From DAOUET01 sp034430155 (GTDB taxonomy: Bacteria; Chloroflexota; Anaerolineae; Anaerolineales; UBA4823): 6,220 nucleotides of DNA. The stretch covers positions 1 to 6,220 of the forward strand of contig DAOUET010000084.1 of the NCBI GenBank assembly GCA_034430155.1. Direction: 5' to 3'. Shown piece by piece: positions 1 to 6,172 of this stretch. Each line of letters opens with the position of its first letter. The stretch's first letter is position 1. The translations under genes were made by a program, and so were the position numbers. Under the pieces are notes generated by a model. The model had not been told where the DNA came from. It made no database searches and worked only from the letters and a program-made list of their open reading frames with translations.

Positions 1-252
1 CGCTTTATCACTCAACCACCCGTCTACCAATGGCTGAAATGCCGCAGAACAGCCATTGAGCCGGTATTTGATCTGTTTTCTAAGGTGCTCGGAACAACCA
101 ATAACCACAAACAGCTTCCGCTTCAAAGATTGGAGAAGGTGAGACCGTTTCTCGCTTTGGGTGTTTTGGCTGTTCAAGTCGCTATGATCGTCAACAATGT
201 AAGGGGCTTACCGCTCAGGCAAATAGCGAACATTCTCACCGCTTTGAGTTGA
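1..252 (+). CDS. Transposase, C-terminal fragment (partial at window edge)
   Basis: The frame is open from the first base to a TGA at 250-252, giving 83 residues of a protein whose start lies outside the window. The segment RRTAIEPVFDLFSKVLG (about residues 15-31) has the R-x3-E arrangement (Arg16, Glu20) found around the last catalytic acid of DDE transposases of the IS4-like superfamily. A Lys (Lys28) follows in the same helix, as in those enzymes, but the spacing is not a perfect match to the IS4 Y-R-E-K signature. The remaining residues are a hydrophobic tail (FLALGVLAVQVAMIVNN) followed by a short basic end, typical of transposase C-termini. The enzyme would cut and join the ends of its own insertion sequence. 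The IS right end should lie shortly after the stop, but the terminal inverted repeat cannot be identified without the left end. The IS family is uncertain. Confidence 0.7.
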   Translation, partial: RFITQPPVYQWLKCRRTAIEPVFDLFSKVLGTTNNHKQLPLQRLEKVRPFLALGVLAVQVAMIVNNVRGLPLRQIANILTALS

Positions 253-429
253 AGCCATTATGCACACTGCTCGCTTAACTACTAATTTTATTAAACAGGC
301 AAGACTTTATCAATACGGCCAGTGAAACGAGTATAATGAATCACCCAATAATCTGTCAAAGTGATGGCCGCTGCGCGCACAGCCAGGTCACTAGCGCTCA
401 AGCGATAAATTAACAGGAGAACGAAAGCC
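253..429 (+). promoter_or_regulatory. Leader region of the zinc-finger gene with a candidate -10 box
   Basis: This stretch separates the transposase stop from the zinc-finger gene. It probably contains the right end of the insertion sequence. A TATAAT hexamer lies at 332-337, but no good -35 box sits 16-18 bases upstream, so the promoter call is tentative. If it is used, transcription would begin near 344 and leave a leader of about 85 nt. The Shine-Dalgarno sequence AGGAGA at 415-420 ends nine bases before the ATG at 430. Confidence 0.35.
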
Positions 430-684
430 ATGGTCATGCCAGTCATCCAATATGCACCTGAGACTTGCGCCTGGTGCGAAGGCAACGGAAAGTTCGGAGA
501 ATACCAGGATGTATGTTTGGTGTGTAACGGTCAAGGTAGCGTGCTAGTGGCACAGCCCGCTCACAAATGCCCCCAATGCGATGGCAGTGGTTCAGTTTAT
601 ATCGATGAATTCAGGGATCGTTGTAAAACATGCGGTGGCACCGGTTGGTCGCATGTGCTTAAATCGGGTTCCGTTTCACGGTAG
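430..684 (+). CDS. Small stand-alone DnaJ-type zinc-finger protein
   Basis: This 84-residue protein is built almost entirely of four CxxCxGxG-type repeats: Cys13/Cys16, Cys29/Cys32, Cys47/Cys50 and Cys65/Cys68, each followed by Gly-x-Gly. That is the full set found in the central cysteine-rich domain of DnaJ/Hsp40. In DnaJ, repeats 1 and 4 bind one zinc and repeats 2 and 3 the other. There is no J domain, no Gly/Phe linker and no substrate-binding C-terminal domain, so it is not a DnaJ. Small proteins of this kind may act as zinc-dependent protein-binding or thiol-redox modules, but the role here is inferred. The ATG at 430 is favoured by AGGAGA at 415-420; a second in-frame ATG at 436 is possible. 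It ends with TAG and has a short basic tail. There is no signal peptide or membrane segment, so it should be cytoplasmic. A strong terminator lies 139 nt downstream. Confidence 0.8.
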   Translation: MVMPVIQYAPETCAWCEGNGKFGEYQDVCLVCNGQGSVLVAQPAHKCPQCDGSGSVYIDEFRDRCKTCGGTGWSHVLKSGSVSR

Positions 685-822
685 AAAGATACAGGCTCGA
701 CCTAAGCCTAGATCGCTGAGCCGCACACCCATATCCTGGTTGGATCATCGGACTTTAGTTGCGCCTCTATTGGGCTTTACCAAGTCAACCGCTCATGGAT
801 TGATTCAACAGATTTAAGAAGG
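685..822 (+). other. Unassigned spacer between zinc-finger gene and terminator
   Basis: No convincing gene is seen here. A reading frame does run through to a TAA at 815-817, just before the terminator, but it begins inside the zinc-finger gene in another frame, has no ribosome-binding site and resembles no protein I recognise. The stretch may be the 3' untranslated part of the zinc-finger transcript or the remnant of a lost downstream gene. Confidence 0.4.
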
Positions 823-856
823 ACATCCGGAGACTGTTTGTCTCCGGATGTTTTTT
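823..856 (+). terminator. Rho-independent terminator, target site of the group II intron
   Basis: A perfect 11-bp stem (ACATCCGGAGA at 823-833 with TCTCCGGATGT at 841-851) closes a 7-nt loop and runs directly into six T residues (851-856). This is a classic intrinsic terminator reading rightward, and would end the zinc-finger transcript. The group II intron begins two bases after the T-tract. Group IIC introns are known to insert just behind such hairpins. Confidence 0.92.
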
Positions 857-1267
857 AGTGCACCCAGCAAGGGCGCTGGCTAGAGGGTGAAAGACCCTTA
901 CGGAGGTTGGTCGCACCAACCGTTAGCGGAAGGCAAGGTCGTCGCTGAGAGGCGGGGTCTGGAGGAAGCTGGAAGCAAACCTGCGACCTGAGGCACACGA
1001 ACCTTATAAGGCTGTGAGGCCGGGCGAGTTGGCTAGAAACAACGAAGCCCAATGCGACCAAGGGCCGAAGCAGTAAATAAGGCAGGAGTGCAGGGAAAGT
1101 CAGTGCTCTTACCTGGGGAGATCTGACGCCAGGCTGCGAGAGCAGTAACCCTAACTGCGAAGTCAGGCTGAGGCGGCAGGGGTCAGCGGCGATGAAGTAC
1201 ATCGCAGGGCCATAGTACCATTGCCGTCGAGGTGGGAAGGGCTGAACATCAAGAAAGGACAAGTACT

Positions 1268-2659
1268 TTGAGCAGTTCGTGGGACGAACAAGGAAGGCAG
1301 AATTCCCCGGAAAGGGGTACTGCTGGTCAGAGGCGGGAAGTGAAGCTTCCTTTGGCTGACCAGAGGGTCGAGCCGTCCCCGGCACGAGACGAAGGAAAGG
1401 CCAGCGCAGAGTTGTGGGAGAGGGTCTGGGAACGCCAGAACCTGTTCGCAGCCTTAGAGCGGGTGGAGCGTAACGGTGGAGCACCGGGCATTGACGGGAT
1501 GACGGTGGAAGAACTGCGACCGTACCTGAAAGAGCAGTGGTTGGAGATCAGGGAAGCGCTCGACCAGCAGACCTATAAGCCAAACCCAGTGCGGCGGATA
1601 GAGATATCCAAGCCGGATGGTGGGGTGAGGTTGCTAGGGATACCGACCGTCTTGGATCGCTTTCTCCAACAAGCGATCGCACAGGTACTCACGCCTCTAT
1701 TTGAGCCGCTGTTTTCACCATCCAGCTATGGGTTTCGACCTGGCAGGAGTGCGCATGACGCCATGAAGCAAACCCAGGAGTATGTGCAAGCGGGTTATGA
1801 GTGGGTGGTGGACATTGCCCTGGAGAAGTTCTTTGACCGGGTCAACCACGACATGCTGATGGCGAGGGTAGCACGGATGGTGAAAGACAAACGAGTGCTG
1901 AAGCTGATCCGGGCCTACTTGAACAGTGGGGTGATGGCCAATGGGGTGGTGCTGGACACAGAGGAGAGAACTCCGCAGGGCGGGCCGCTGTCTCCGCTGT
2001 TGTCGAACGTCGTGCTGGACGACCTGGACAAAGAACTGGAGAAGCGAGGACACAAGTTTGTGCGCTATGCCGACGACTGCAACATCTACGTACGGACGCA
2101 GCGAGCTGGAGAGCGGGTAATGGAGAGCGTGGAGACGTTTCTAGAGGAGAAGCTCAAGCTGAAAGTCAACCCGAAAAAGAGCAAGGTGGACCGAGCGTCC
2201 CGGGTGAAGTTTCTGGGGTTCAGTTTCTACAAACGCAAAGGGGAAGTGCACATCCGAGTAGCCAACCGGAGCCTGGAGCGGTTTCGGGATAAGCTCCGCC
2301 GTCTGACCAGACGTACCCGGTCAGGCAAGCTGGAAGAACTTATCCAGGAAATCAACCAGTACACAATGGGCTGGATAGGGTACTTCTGGCAGGCGAACAC
2401 GCCGAGCGTGTTTGAAGGAATGGATAGCTGGATCAGACGAAGGCTGAGGCAAATGGTCTGGAAACGGGGCAAGACCCGCTATCGAGAGTTAGTGAAGTTG
2501 GGCATCCCCCGCTGGCGTGCGCAAGAAGGGGCGGGTGGTAGAAGCCCTTGGCACATGTCCAGGTCACCTGTGATAAACGAAGCCCTGAGCAACGCTTATT
2601 GGCGAAACTCAGGGCTGAAGAGCTTGAAGGTTCGGTATCAAGAACTGCGCTTTGCTTGA
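1268..2659 (+). CDS. ltrA: Group II intron reverse transcriptase/maturase with altered motif A
   Basis: The intron-encoded protein helps its intron RNA fold and splice, and in active elements reverse-transcribes it at a new DNA site. From TTG at 1268 it is 463 residues; AAAGGA eight bases upstream supports this start, while a GTG at 1232 would add 12 residues but has no good ribosome-binding site. Numbering from TTG: RT fingers with ISKPDGGVRLLGIPT (about 118-132) and SYGFRPGRSAHD (about 155-166); palm motif A VVDIALEKFFDRVNHD (about 180-195); TPQGGPLSPLLSN (about 237-249); YADD (267-270); then the thumb/maturase domain X with the usual class C ending (WRNSGLKSLKVRYQELR). There is no HNH endonuclease domain, as is normal for class C. 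The oddity is Ala184 (codon GCC, 1817-1819), where active enzymes have the metal-binding Asp (DIDLEKFFD). DNA synthesis is probably abolished, whereas maturase function need not be. Confidence 0.93.
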   Translation: MSSSWDEQGRQNSPERGTAGQRREVKLPLADQRVEPSPARDEGKASAELWERVWERQNLFAALERVERNGGAPGIDGMTVEELRPYLKEQWLEIREALDQQTYKPNPVRRIEISKPDGGVRLLGIPTVLDRFLQQAIAQVLTPLFEPLFSPSSYGFRPGRSAHDAMKQTQEYVQAGYEWVVDIALEKFFDRVNHDMLMARVARMVKDKRVLKLIRAYLNSGVMANGVVLDTEERTPQGGPLSPLLSNVVLDDLDKELEKRGHKFVRYADDCNIYVRTQRAGERVMESVETFLEEKLKLKVNPKKSKVDRASRVKFLGFSFYKRKGEVHIRVANRSLERFRDKLRRLTRRTRSGKLEELIQEINQYTMGWIGYFWQANTPSVFEGMDSWIRRRLRQMVWKRGKTRYRELVKLGIPRWRAQEGAGGRSPWHMSRSPVINEALSNAYWRNSGLKSLKVRYQELRFA

Positions 2660-2662
2660 TGG

Positions 2663-2694
2663 ACCGCCGGATGCGGACCCGCATGTCCGGTGGT
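2663..2694 (+). ncRNA. Group II intron domain V (catalytic hairpin)
   Basis: The sequence folds as a lower stem ACCGCCGG/CCGGTGGT (8 bp, one G-U pair), an upper stem ATGCG/CGCAT, a 4-nt loop and a 2-nt GT bulge on the 3' strand. That is the domain V architecture. The catalytic triad reads CGC (2665-2667) rather than AGC, which is characteristic of group IIC introns, and the middle G makes the expected wobble pair with U. The hairpin starts three bases after the maturase stop codon. Confidence 0.88.
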
Positions 2695-2698
2695 GTGA

Positions 2699-2731
2699 GA
2701 GGGGGCGGTTAGTCCCCGCCTCCTACTCGAT
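2699..2731 (+). ncRNA. Group II intron domain VI and 3' splice site (probable)
   Basis: A G-rich arm (GGGGGCGG, 2701-2708) pairs with CCGCCTCC (2716-2723) and is followed by TACTCGAT, which holds an unpaired A as a possible branch point. This matches the short domain VI that follows domain V, and the intron should end at the final AT. The fold was drawn by eye, so the exact limits are approximate. Confidence 0.6.
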
Positions 2732-2737
2732 TCCATT

Positions 2738-4120
2738 TTAATCAGTGGGCAAAGGCACCGTTGGTGGATTTTCGCTTTGGAGGGCAATCTTTCCTTCCAC
2801 GGCTGCTTGGCTAGCGATGGCGTCTGGCAGTTTGTCCTCCACCAGCCGCACGTGCGGGTTGAGGTAACCGCTCAAGGCCGCCAGAGCACTGAGAAAACCA
2901 ATGATTATGAACATCAATCCAATGCCCCGGCTCGGTCCCACACCCAGGATCCGCCCCAGATTGCCTGCCAGTAAGCCACCTTCTGCTAGAAGAGGTTTAA
3001 ATATGTTATCTGCTAATGGACCTGCCAGCAAATAAGCCAGTGGCGTGGTCGACCAGGCAATCATACGCCTCACTGAGAACACCCTTCCCTGTACATCAGC
3101 TGCCACCTTGCTTTGCCAGATAGCCTGGCTAGAACCGTTGATAATCGGCATTACAAACATCAACCCAAATCCTGCCACGCCCATCAATGGTATTGATGGG
3201 CGCAAACCCAGAAGCGCGGTGAAGAAGCCAGAAACCATCAAGAAACCCAACACACCATGCACGCGGCGTTTAGGCCCGCCCCAGGTGCTCATCAGGAATG
3301 TCCCCGCAAGCATGCCAATCCCTACGATAGATGCTAGATACCCAAGGACATCCGGTGAAGTCATATCCAGGATCATTGGGGTAATCAGGGGGTTGGTCAA
3401 CCCAGAAAAGAAATTAAAAGCCGCGAAGACTAACAACAGCCCAAGCAAGCCGTTGCGAGATGTGATGTACTTCCAGCCGTAGGCAGCTTCTTGGAAGAGC
3501 GAGCCCTTGCCTGCTAGACCTTCCGCAGTCGTTTCAGGTTTGGGTATTCGGATGACCAGTAAGGTACCTACTGCGAACAAATAGGTCGCGAAATCTATCA
3601 ACACAATCCTTCTCAGGCCACTACTCACAAACTTGGCGCCCGCCACAGCCGGAGCGATCAATTGGGAAATTGCGTCTCCGATCTGCACCATCCCGCTGGC
3701 TCGTCCGAGATGGACTTTCGGTACCAATAAGGTTGTAGCAGCCGAGTAAGCTGGCCACTGAAATGTACTGAACGCAGCGCTAACTGCCGTGATCAAGTAA
3801 ACATGCCACACTGCTAATCGACCCGTGGTCGCCAGCAGCACGACAGCCAATGTACTCAATCCCGCCCCTGTGTCGCTCATGATCATCACCCAACGGCGAT
3901 CTCAACGATCGACCAGTGCCCCGGCTAGTGGTTATATCAAAAGGTTTTGTAGGGCAATGGCGAGTAGATTTAACGCGAATAATGTTGTCGATCCTGTCTC
4001 TTGGTATATCCACACACCCAAGCCAAAACCTGTCAGGCCCGAACCGATTGTAGAGACCAGCTGGCCGAACCAGATCACCGAAAAGACTCGCATCCCATAA
4101 GCAGGAGCTCGGGCTGTCAT
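2738..4120 (-). pseudogene. MFS drug-efflux-type transporter, interrupted by two in-frame stops
   Basis: The reading frame runs from ATG at 4120 to TAA at 2740-2738 (460 codons), but has TAA at codon 63 (3934-3932) and TGA at codon 73 (3904-3902). No frame change is needed; both lesions are single-base nonsense mutations (likely Ser TCA to TAA, and Trp TGG to TGA). They flank PLAGALVDR, the conserved loop 2-3 motif of the major facilitator superfamily. The rest looks like a 12-helix exporter of the MefA/EntS type, with FQWPAYSAATTLLVPK after helix 4 and DVQGRVFSVRRM around helices 9-10. The ATG is chosen over a TTG at 4144 because GGAGGAGG lies just before it. It begins 20 bp after the stop of the paralogous upstream gene, so the two form an operon. 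As it stands only a two-helix N-terminal peptide of 62 residues would be made; restart at the Met codons after position 3889 would give a protein lacking helices 1-2. Confidence 0.85.
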
Positions 4121-4134
4121 CCTACCTCCTCCAT
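4112..4134 (-). promoter_or_regulatory. Strong Shine-Dalgarno deciding the start of the second MFS gene
   Basis: On the minus strand GATGGAGGAGGTAGG immediately precedes ATG at 4120-4118. GGAGG lies seven bases from the start codon. This excludes the more upstream TTG at 4144, which would place the ribosome-binding site inside the coding region. The first gene stops at 4141, so translation of the two is probably coupled. Confidence 0.75.
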
Positions 4135-4140
4135 CGTAAT

Positions 4141-5423
4141 TCAATTGTGACCGGGTAGATCAGCTGCCGGAACCGCGAAGTCGTGCTCGACCTTTAAATC
4201 ATGACCACGACCATCTTCTATATGGACGATAGCCGGCACGAAGAAGCCTGCCACGCCCATCGCGATGGTCATAAATCCCCCAATCAAAAACCAGCTGCCC
4301 ACGCCGAATGCATCCGCAACCGGTCCGGCAATAATCAAGCCCAAAGGCGACATGGCTGAGGCCACGCTTCCCATTAGCGTGAAAACGCGTCCTTGCATGC
4401 CAGGGTCAACCGCAGCCTGCACAACGGCTAAGATCGGTCCATTGACGATTGGATTGGAAAAACCGGCAATAAAAATCGCTCCAACAGCCAGTAAGAAAGC
4501 TGAGGCAGGCGCCACACCGATCGCAATGCTTGCTGAGCCGATGATAAGTAAACCTGATAAGGTAGTCAAAATGCGGGAGCTGGATTCTAGAAAAGCCAGC
4601 TGCAAGGCTCCCATACCGAAATGCTTTGTCACCAGAATCGGTAGGAGTGAAAAGGCCGGGGTCATAAGTAAATTGATCACCGTGGCGATTAATAGGATCA
4701 TGGTCATGCCCGGCCAGGACCATACGTAATGCAGGCCAGCTCTTAAATCTTTCCCCAGGGATGCTTTAGCGCCGGTTGTTTCTGGTGAAATACGATCTTC
4801 GGGTTGGGGAATAGAGATAAATAACAACGGGAAGATTGCCAGCAATGCTGTACCCACGTCAATAGCCAGAATACTTGGCATCGTCAACAAAGTAAGCAAC
4901 AACGCACCTATTGGCGCAGAAGCGATGTTCATAGCCCCGCTCAACATCTGGTTCAAACCTTGAATTCGGGAGAGGTGCTCCTTTGGCACCATGAGTGAGG
5001 TGGAAGCCTGCATGGCTGGCCAATGGAAGCCTCCCGCAGCTGCGCGTACGAATAAGATCAGATAAACATGCCAGACTTGCACCTTTCCGCTCAGGAAGAT
5101 CAGAACCAGCAGGACGCTCGCAGCTGCCACGATACCATCTGCCAGCATCATGGTTATGCGGCGGTTCCAACGATCTACCAAAGCACCGGCCACTGGCCCA
5201 GGAAAACCTGGGGGAGCAAGCCCACCAGCGAAGCGGTTGCCAGCACGGTCGCAGAACCAGTGGTTTTGGTTAACCACCATACCATTGCAAATTGGACGAG
5301 TTGGCTGCCGAATAGCGAAAAAGCCTGCCCGGTCCAAATCGTAAAGAAAGGCGTTGCCCATCCGGACTCCCACCTCTCAACCGGTTTATTTTTCTCTGCC
5401 AAGAATGCCTCCGTTTGAGTCAC
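4141..5423 (-). pseudogene. MFS drug-efflux-type transporter, single-base frameshift
   Basis: Two reading frames join to give one MFS protein of about 427 residues. The first frame (GTG at 5423) encodes an N-terminal tail and helices 1-2, ending in LLPQVFLG (to residue 76). The second frame continues with PVAGALVDRWNRR, the loop 2-3 motif, then helices 3-12, ending at TGA 4143-4141. The break falls in the GGGCC run (minus strand, around 5199-5195); one extra C would restore GP-VAG. Conserved landmarks include VWHVYLI, FHWPAMQASTSLMVPKEHL and GMQGRVFTLMGSVASAMSPLG, all shared with the downstream paralogue. The family exports macrolides, siderophores or other small molecules by proton antiport; the substrate cannot be read from sequence. 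The GTG has no own Shine-Dalgarno but overlaps the stop of a 24-codon leader reading frame. A strong promoter lies upstream. This is either a true frameshift or a base-call or assembly error. Confidence 0.83.
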
Positions 5424-5494
5424 AGGGATTGGAGTAAGAACGGGCTGATTGTTCCTCCCGCAGCGCCGTTGATGATTTGAGCTTGCCCTATCAT
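5420..5494 (-). CDS. Possible 24-residue leader peptide overlapping the MFS start
   Basis: In the transporter leader an ATG at 5494 opens a 24-codon frame (beginning MIGQAQIING and ending PFLLQSL) that stops with TGA at 5422-5420. This overlaps the GTG start of the MFS gene as GTGA, a typical arrangement for translational coupling, and would explain the missing ribosome-binding site of the GTG. The ATG itself has only a weak upstream site. A GGGAGGA sequence lies inside the frame (5459-5453), about 29 bases from the GTG. No match to a known leader peptide is recognised, and a frame this short could arise by chance. Confidence 0.35.
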   Translation of the reverse strand: MIGQAQIINGAAGGTISPFLLQSL

Positions 5495-5553
5495 TGCAGG
5501 CTACTAATGTAATCTAGTCTGATGCAACGAGCTATTAATTAAATATTCTCGTC

Positions 5554-5581
5554 ATTATACAGAAATAATAAATTTTGTCAA
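5554..5581 (-). promoter_or_regulatory. Consensus sigma-70 promoter of the MFS operon
   Basis: Read on the minus strand, TTGACA (5581-5576) and TATAAT (5559-5554) are both perfect matches to the housekeeping consensus with a 16-bp spacer. The flank upstream of the -35 (5597-5582) is almost pure A/T, like an UP element. Transcription should start near 5547 and give a leader of about 124 nt before the GTG at 5423. An 8-bp palindrome TTAATTAA (5535-5542) sits just downstream of the expected start and might be an operator. Confidence 0.82.
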
Positions 5582-5615
5582 AAATATTTTTAAAATCTGA
5601 AGTATATTATTTTCT

Positions 5616-5644
5616 TTTCTAAATATCCTTTGAATATTTAGAAA
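5616..5644. repeat. A+T-rich inverted repeat upstream of the MFS promoter
   Basis: TTTCTAAATAT (5616-5626) and ATATTTAGAAA (5634-5644) are perfect 11-bp inverted repeats around a 7-nt loop. The site lies 35 bp upstream of the -35 box. No T-tract follows the stem on either strand, so it is not a standard terminator. It could be a regulator-binding dyad. Confidence 0.5.
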
Positions 5645-5962
5645 CGTCCGGAAGCATGCCTTGAAATAGTGGCCGGTCACCTGCTTGTTGCCGTCAGGTT
5701 GTGCAGTCACACCAGCCCTTTCTCTCCTGATCAGAAACCGACTCCTCCGCGAAGACTGTAACAACGGCTTTATTATTTCGTTTATATTAATGACATTGTG
5801 CGGGTGTCAAAGGCGGGTGGCCTTCAGGTTGCCCGCTTTTACCACCAAAGGTGCCAAAAACTGGCTGGACCCTGTCCACGAGGGGGTAAACCGGCAATCA
5901 TTGGCGGATATGGCTGGCAGTTAGGTTGATATATGCTGACCAAAGAGAGGAATAAGTGAAAA
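5645..5962. other. Intergenic stretch without a convincing gene
   Basis: Reading frames exist on both strands (for example a TTG-initiated frame at 5685-5924 on the plus strand), but they lack ribosome-binding sites, resemble no known protein and run through the hairpin at 5809-5840. The stretch contains that hairpin and, at its right end, the ribosome-binding site of the small gene at 5963. No clear promoter for that gene was found. Confidence 0.5.
5809..5840 (+). terminator. Terminator-like 14-bp hairpin
   Basis: AAAGGCGGGTGGCC (5809-5822) pairs with GGTTGCCCGCTTTT (5827-5840) around a TTCA tetraloop: 14 continuous pairs, four of them G-U. The 3' arm ends in four T residues, which fits a rightward intrinsic terminator or a short bidirectional one, but no gene is evident just upstream on the plus strand. 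Confidence 0.5.
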
Positions 5963-6172
5963 ATGAGATACCTCGCCATTTGCACCGGCTACCACGAAAT
6001 CCCAGACGGGACTGTGGTGATCGTGGTAGATGATCATTCTGGCGATGAAAGCTTCCCCCCTACAGATTCGGATGGTCAGTTGTTTCCGGTTGAGTACGAA
6101 AAGGATGGCCAGTACAAATTTGGTTACGTTCCTGCCATGAAAATCCGCCTCATGCCCATGCCGGCAGGTTGA
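5963..6172 (+). CDS. Small acidic hypothetical protein
   Basis: This 69-residue protein starts at ATG 5963, with GAGAGGA at 5945-5951 as a ribosome-binding site (11-base spacing, slightly long), and ends with TGA. I do not recognise the family. The sequence begins MRYLAICTGYHEIP, has a hydrophobic strand TVVIVV followed by the acidic run DDHSGDES, a central Pro/Asp-rich part and a C-terminal segment rich in Met and Pro (MKIRLMPMPAG). The alternating hydrophobic and polar residues suggest a small beta-rich fold. There is no signal peptide or transmembrane helix, so it is probably cytoplasmic. The compact size, good start signal and non-repetitive composition favour a real gene, but no function can be given. 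Confidence 0.55.
   Translation: MRYLAICTGYHEIPDGTVVIVVDDHSGDESFPPTDSDGQLFPVEYEKDGQYKFGYVPAMKIRLMPMPAG

Larger units (their letters stand above)
858..2731 (+). mobile_element. Group IIC (bacterial class C) self-splicing intron, complete
   Basis: This retroelement of about 1.87 kb begins with GTGCACCC directly behind a terminator hairpin, the preferred target of class C introns; the usual 5' consensus is GTGYG, so GTGCA is a slight variant. The 5' RNA part (about 858-1250) is rich in short stems, such as the 7-bp GGTTGGT/ACCAACC hairpin at 905-921, as expected for domains I-III. A reverse transcriptase/maturase gene fills domain IV. Domain V lies at 2663-2694 and domain VI just after it. The 3' end is placed at the AT of CTACTCGAT (2730-2731), since group II introns end in a purine-pyrimidine pair; the exact boundary is inferred. 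The element lies outside any open reading frame, and its 3' end is 6 bases from the stop codon of the opposing MFS gene. Confidence 0.88.

Noticed and set aside
364..408. 14-codon frame in the leader of the zinc-finger gene
   Set aside because: It has no Shine-Dalgarno and no relation to the downstream start; frames of this length are expected by chance.
855..1484. Open minus-strand frame of 209 codons in the 5' part of the intron
   Set aside because: It lies opposite the structured intron RNA and the start of the maturase gene. Long antisense frames of this type are common by-products in group II introns, and the translation is low in complexity and resembles no protein family.
3346..3355. 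GGACATCCGG also present at the terminator (821-830)
   Set aside because: The ten-base identity lies inside the MFS coding region without further similarity, so it is likely coincidence.
3902..3934. Stop-codon recoding (TGA as Trp or Sec, or readthrough) in the second MFS gene
   Set aside because: A TAA and a TGA occur close together, TGA is used as the true stop in the neighbouring MFS and maturase genes, and no Sec-insertion-like structure was evident. Mutation is simpler.
5190..5204. Programmed frameshift in the first MFS gene
   Set aside because: There is no slippery heptamer followed by a structure, and MFS exporters are not known to use frameshifting. A one-base loss in a G/C run is simpler.
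5685..5924. Possible plus-strand gene beginning with TTG
   Set aside because: It has no ribosome-binding site, passes through the 14-bp hairpin and shows no recognisable domain.
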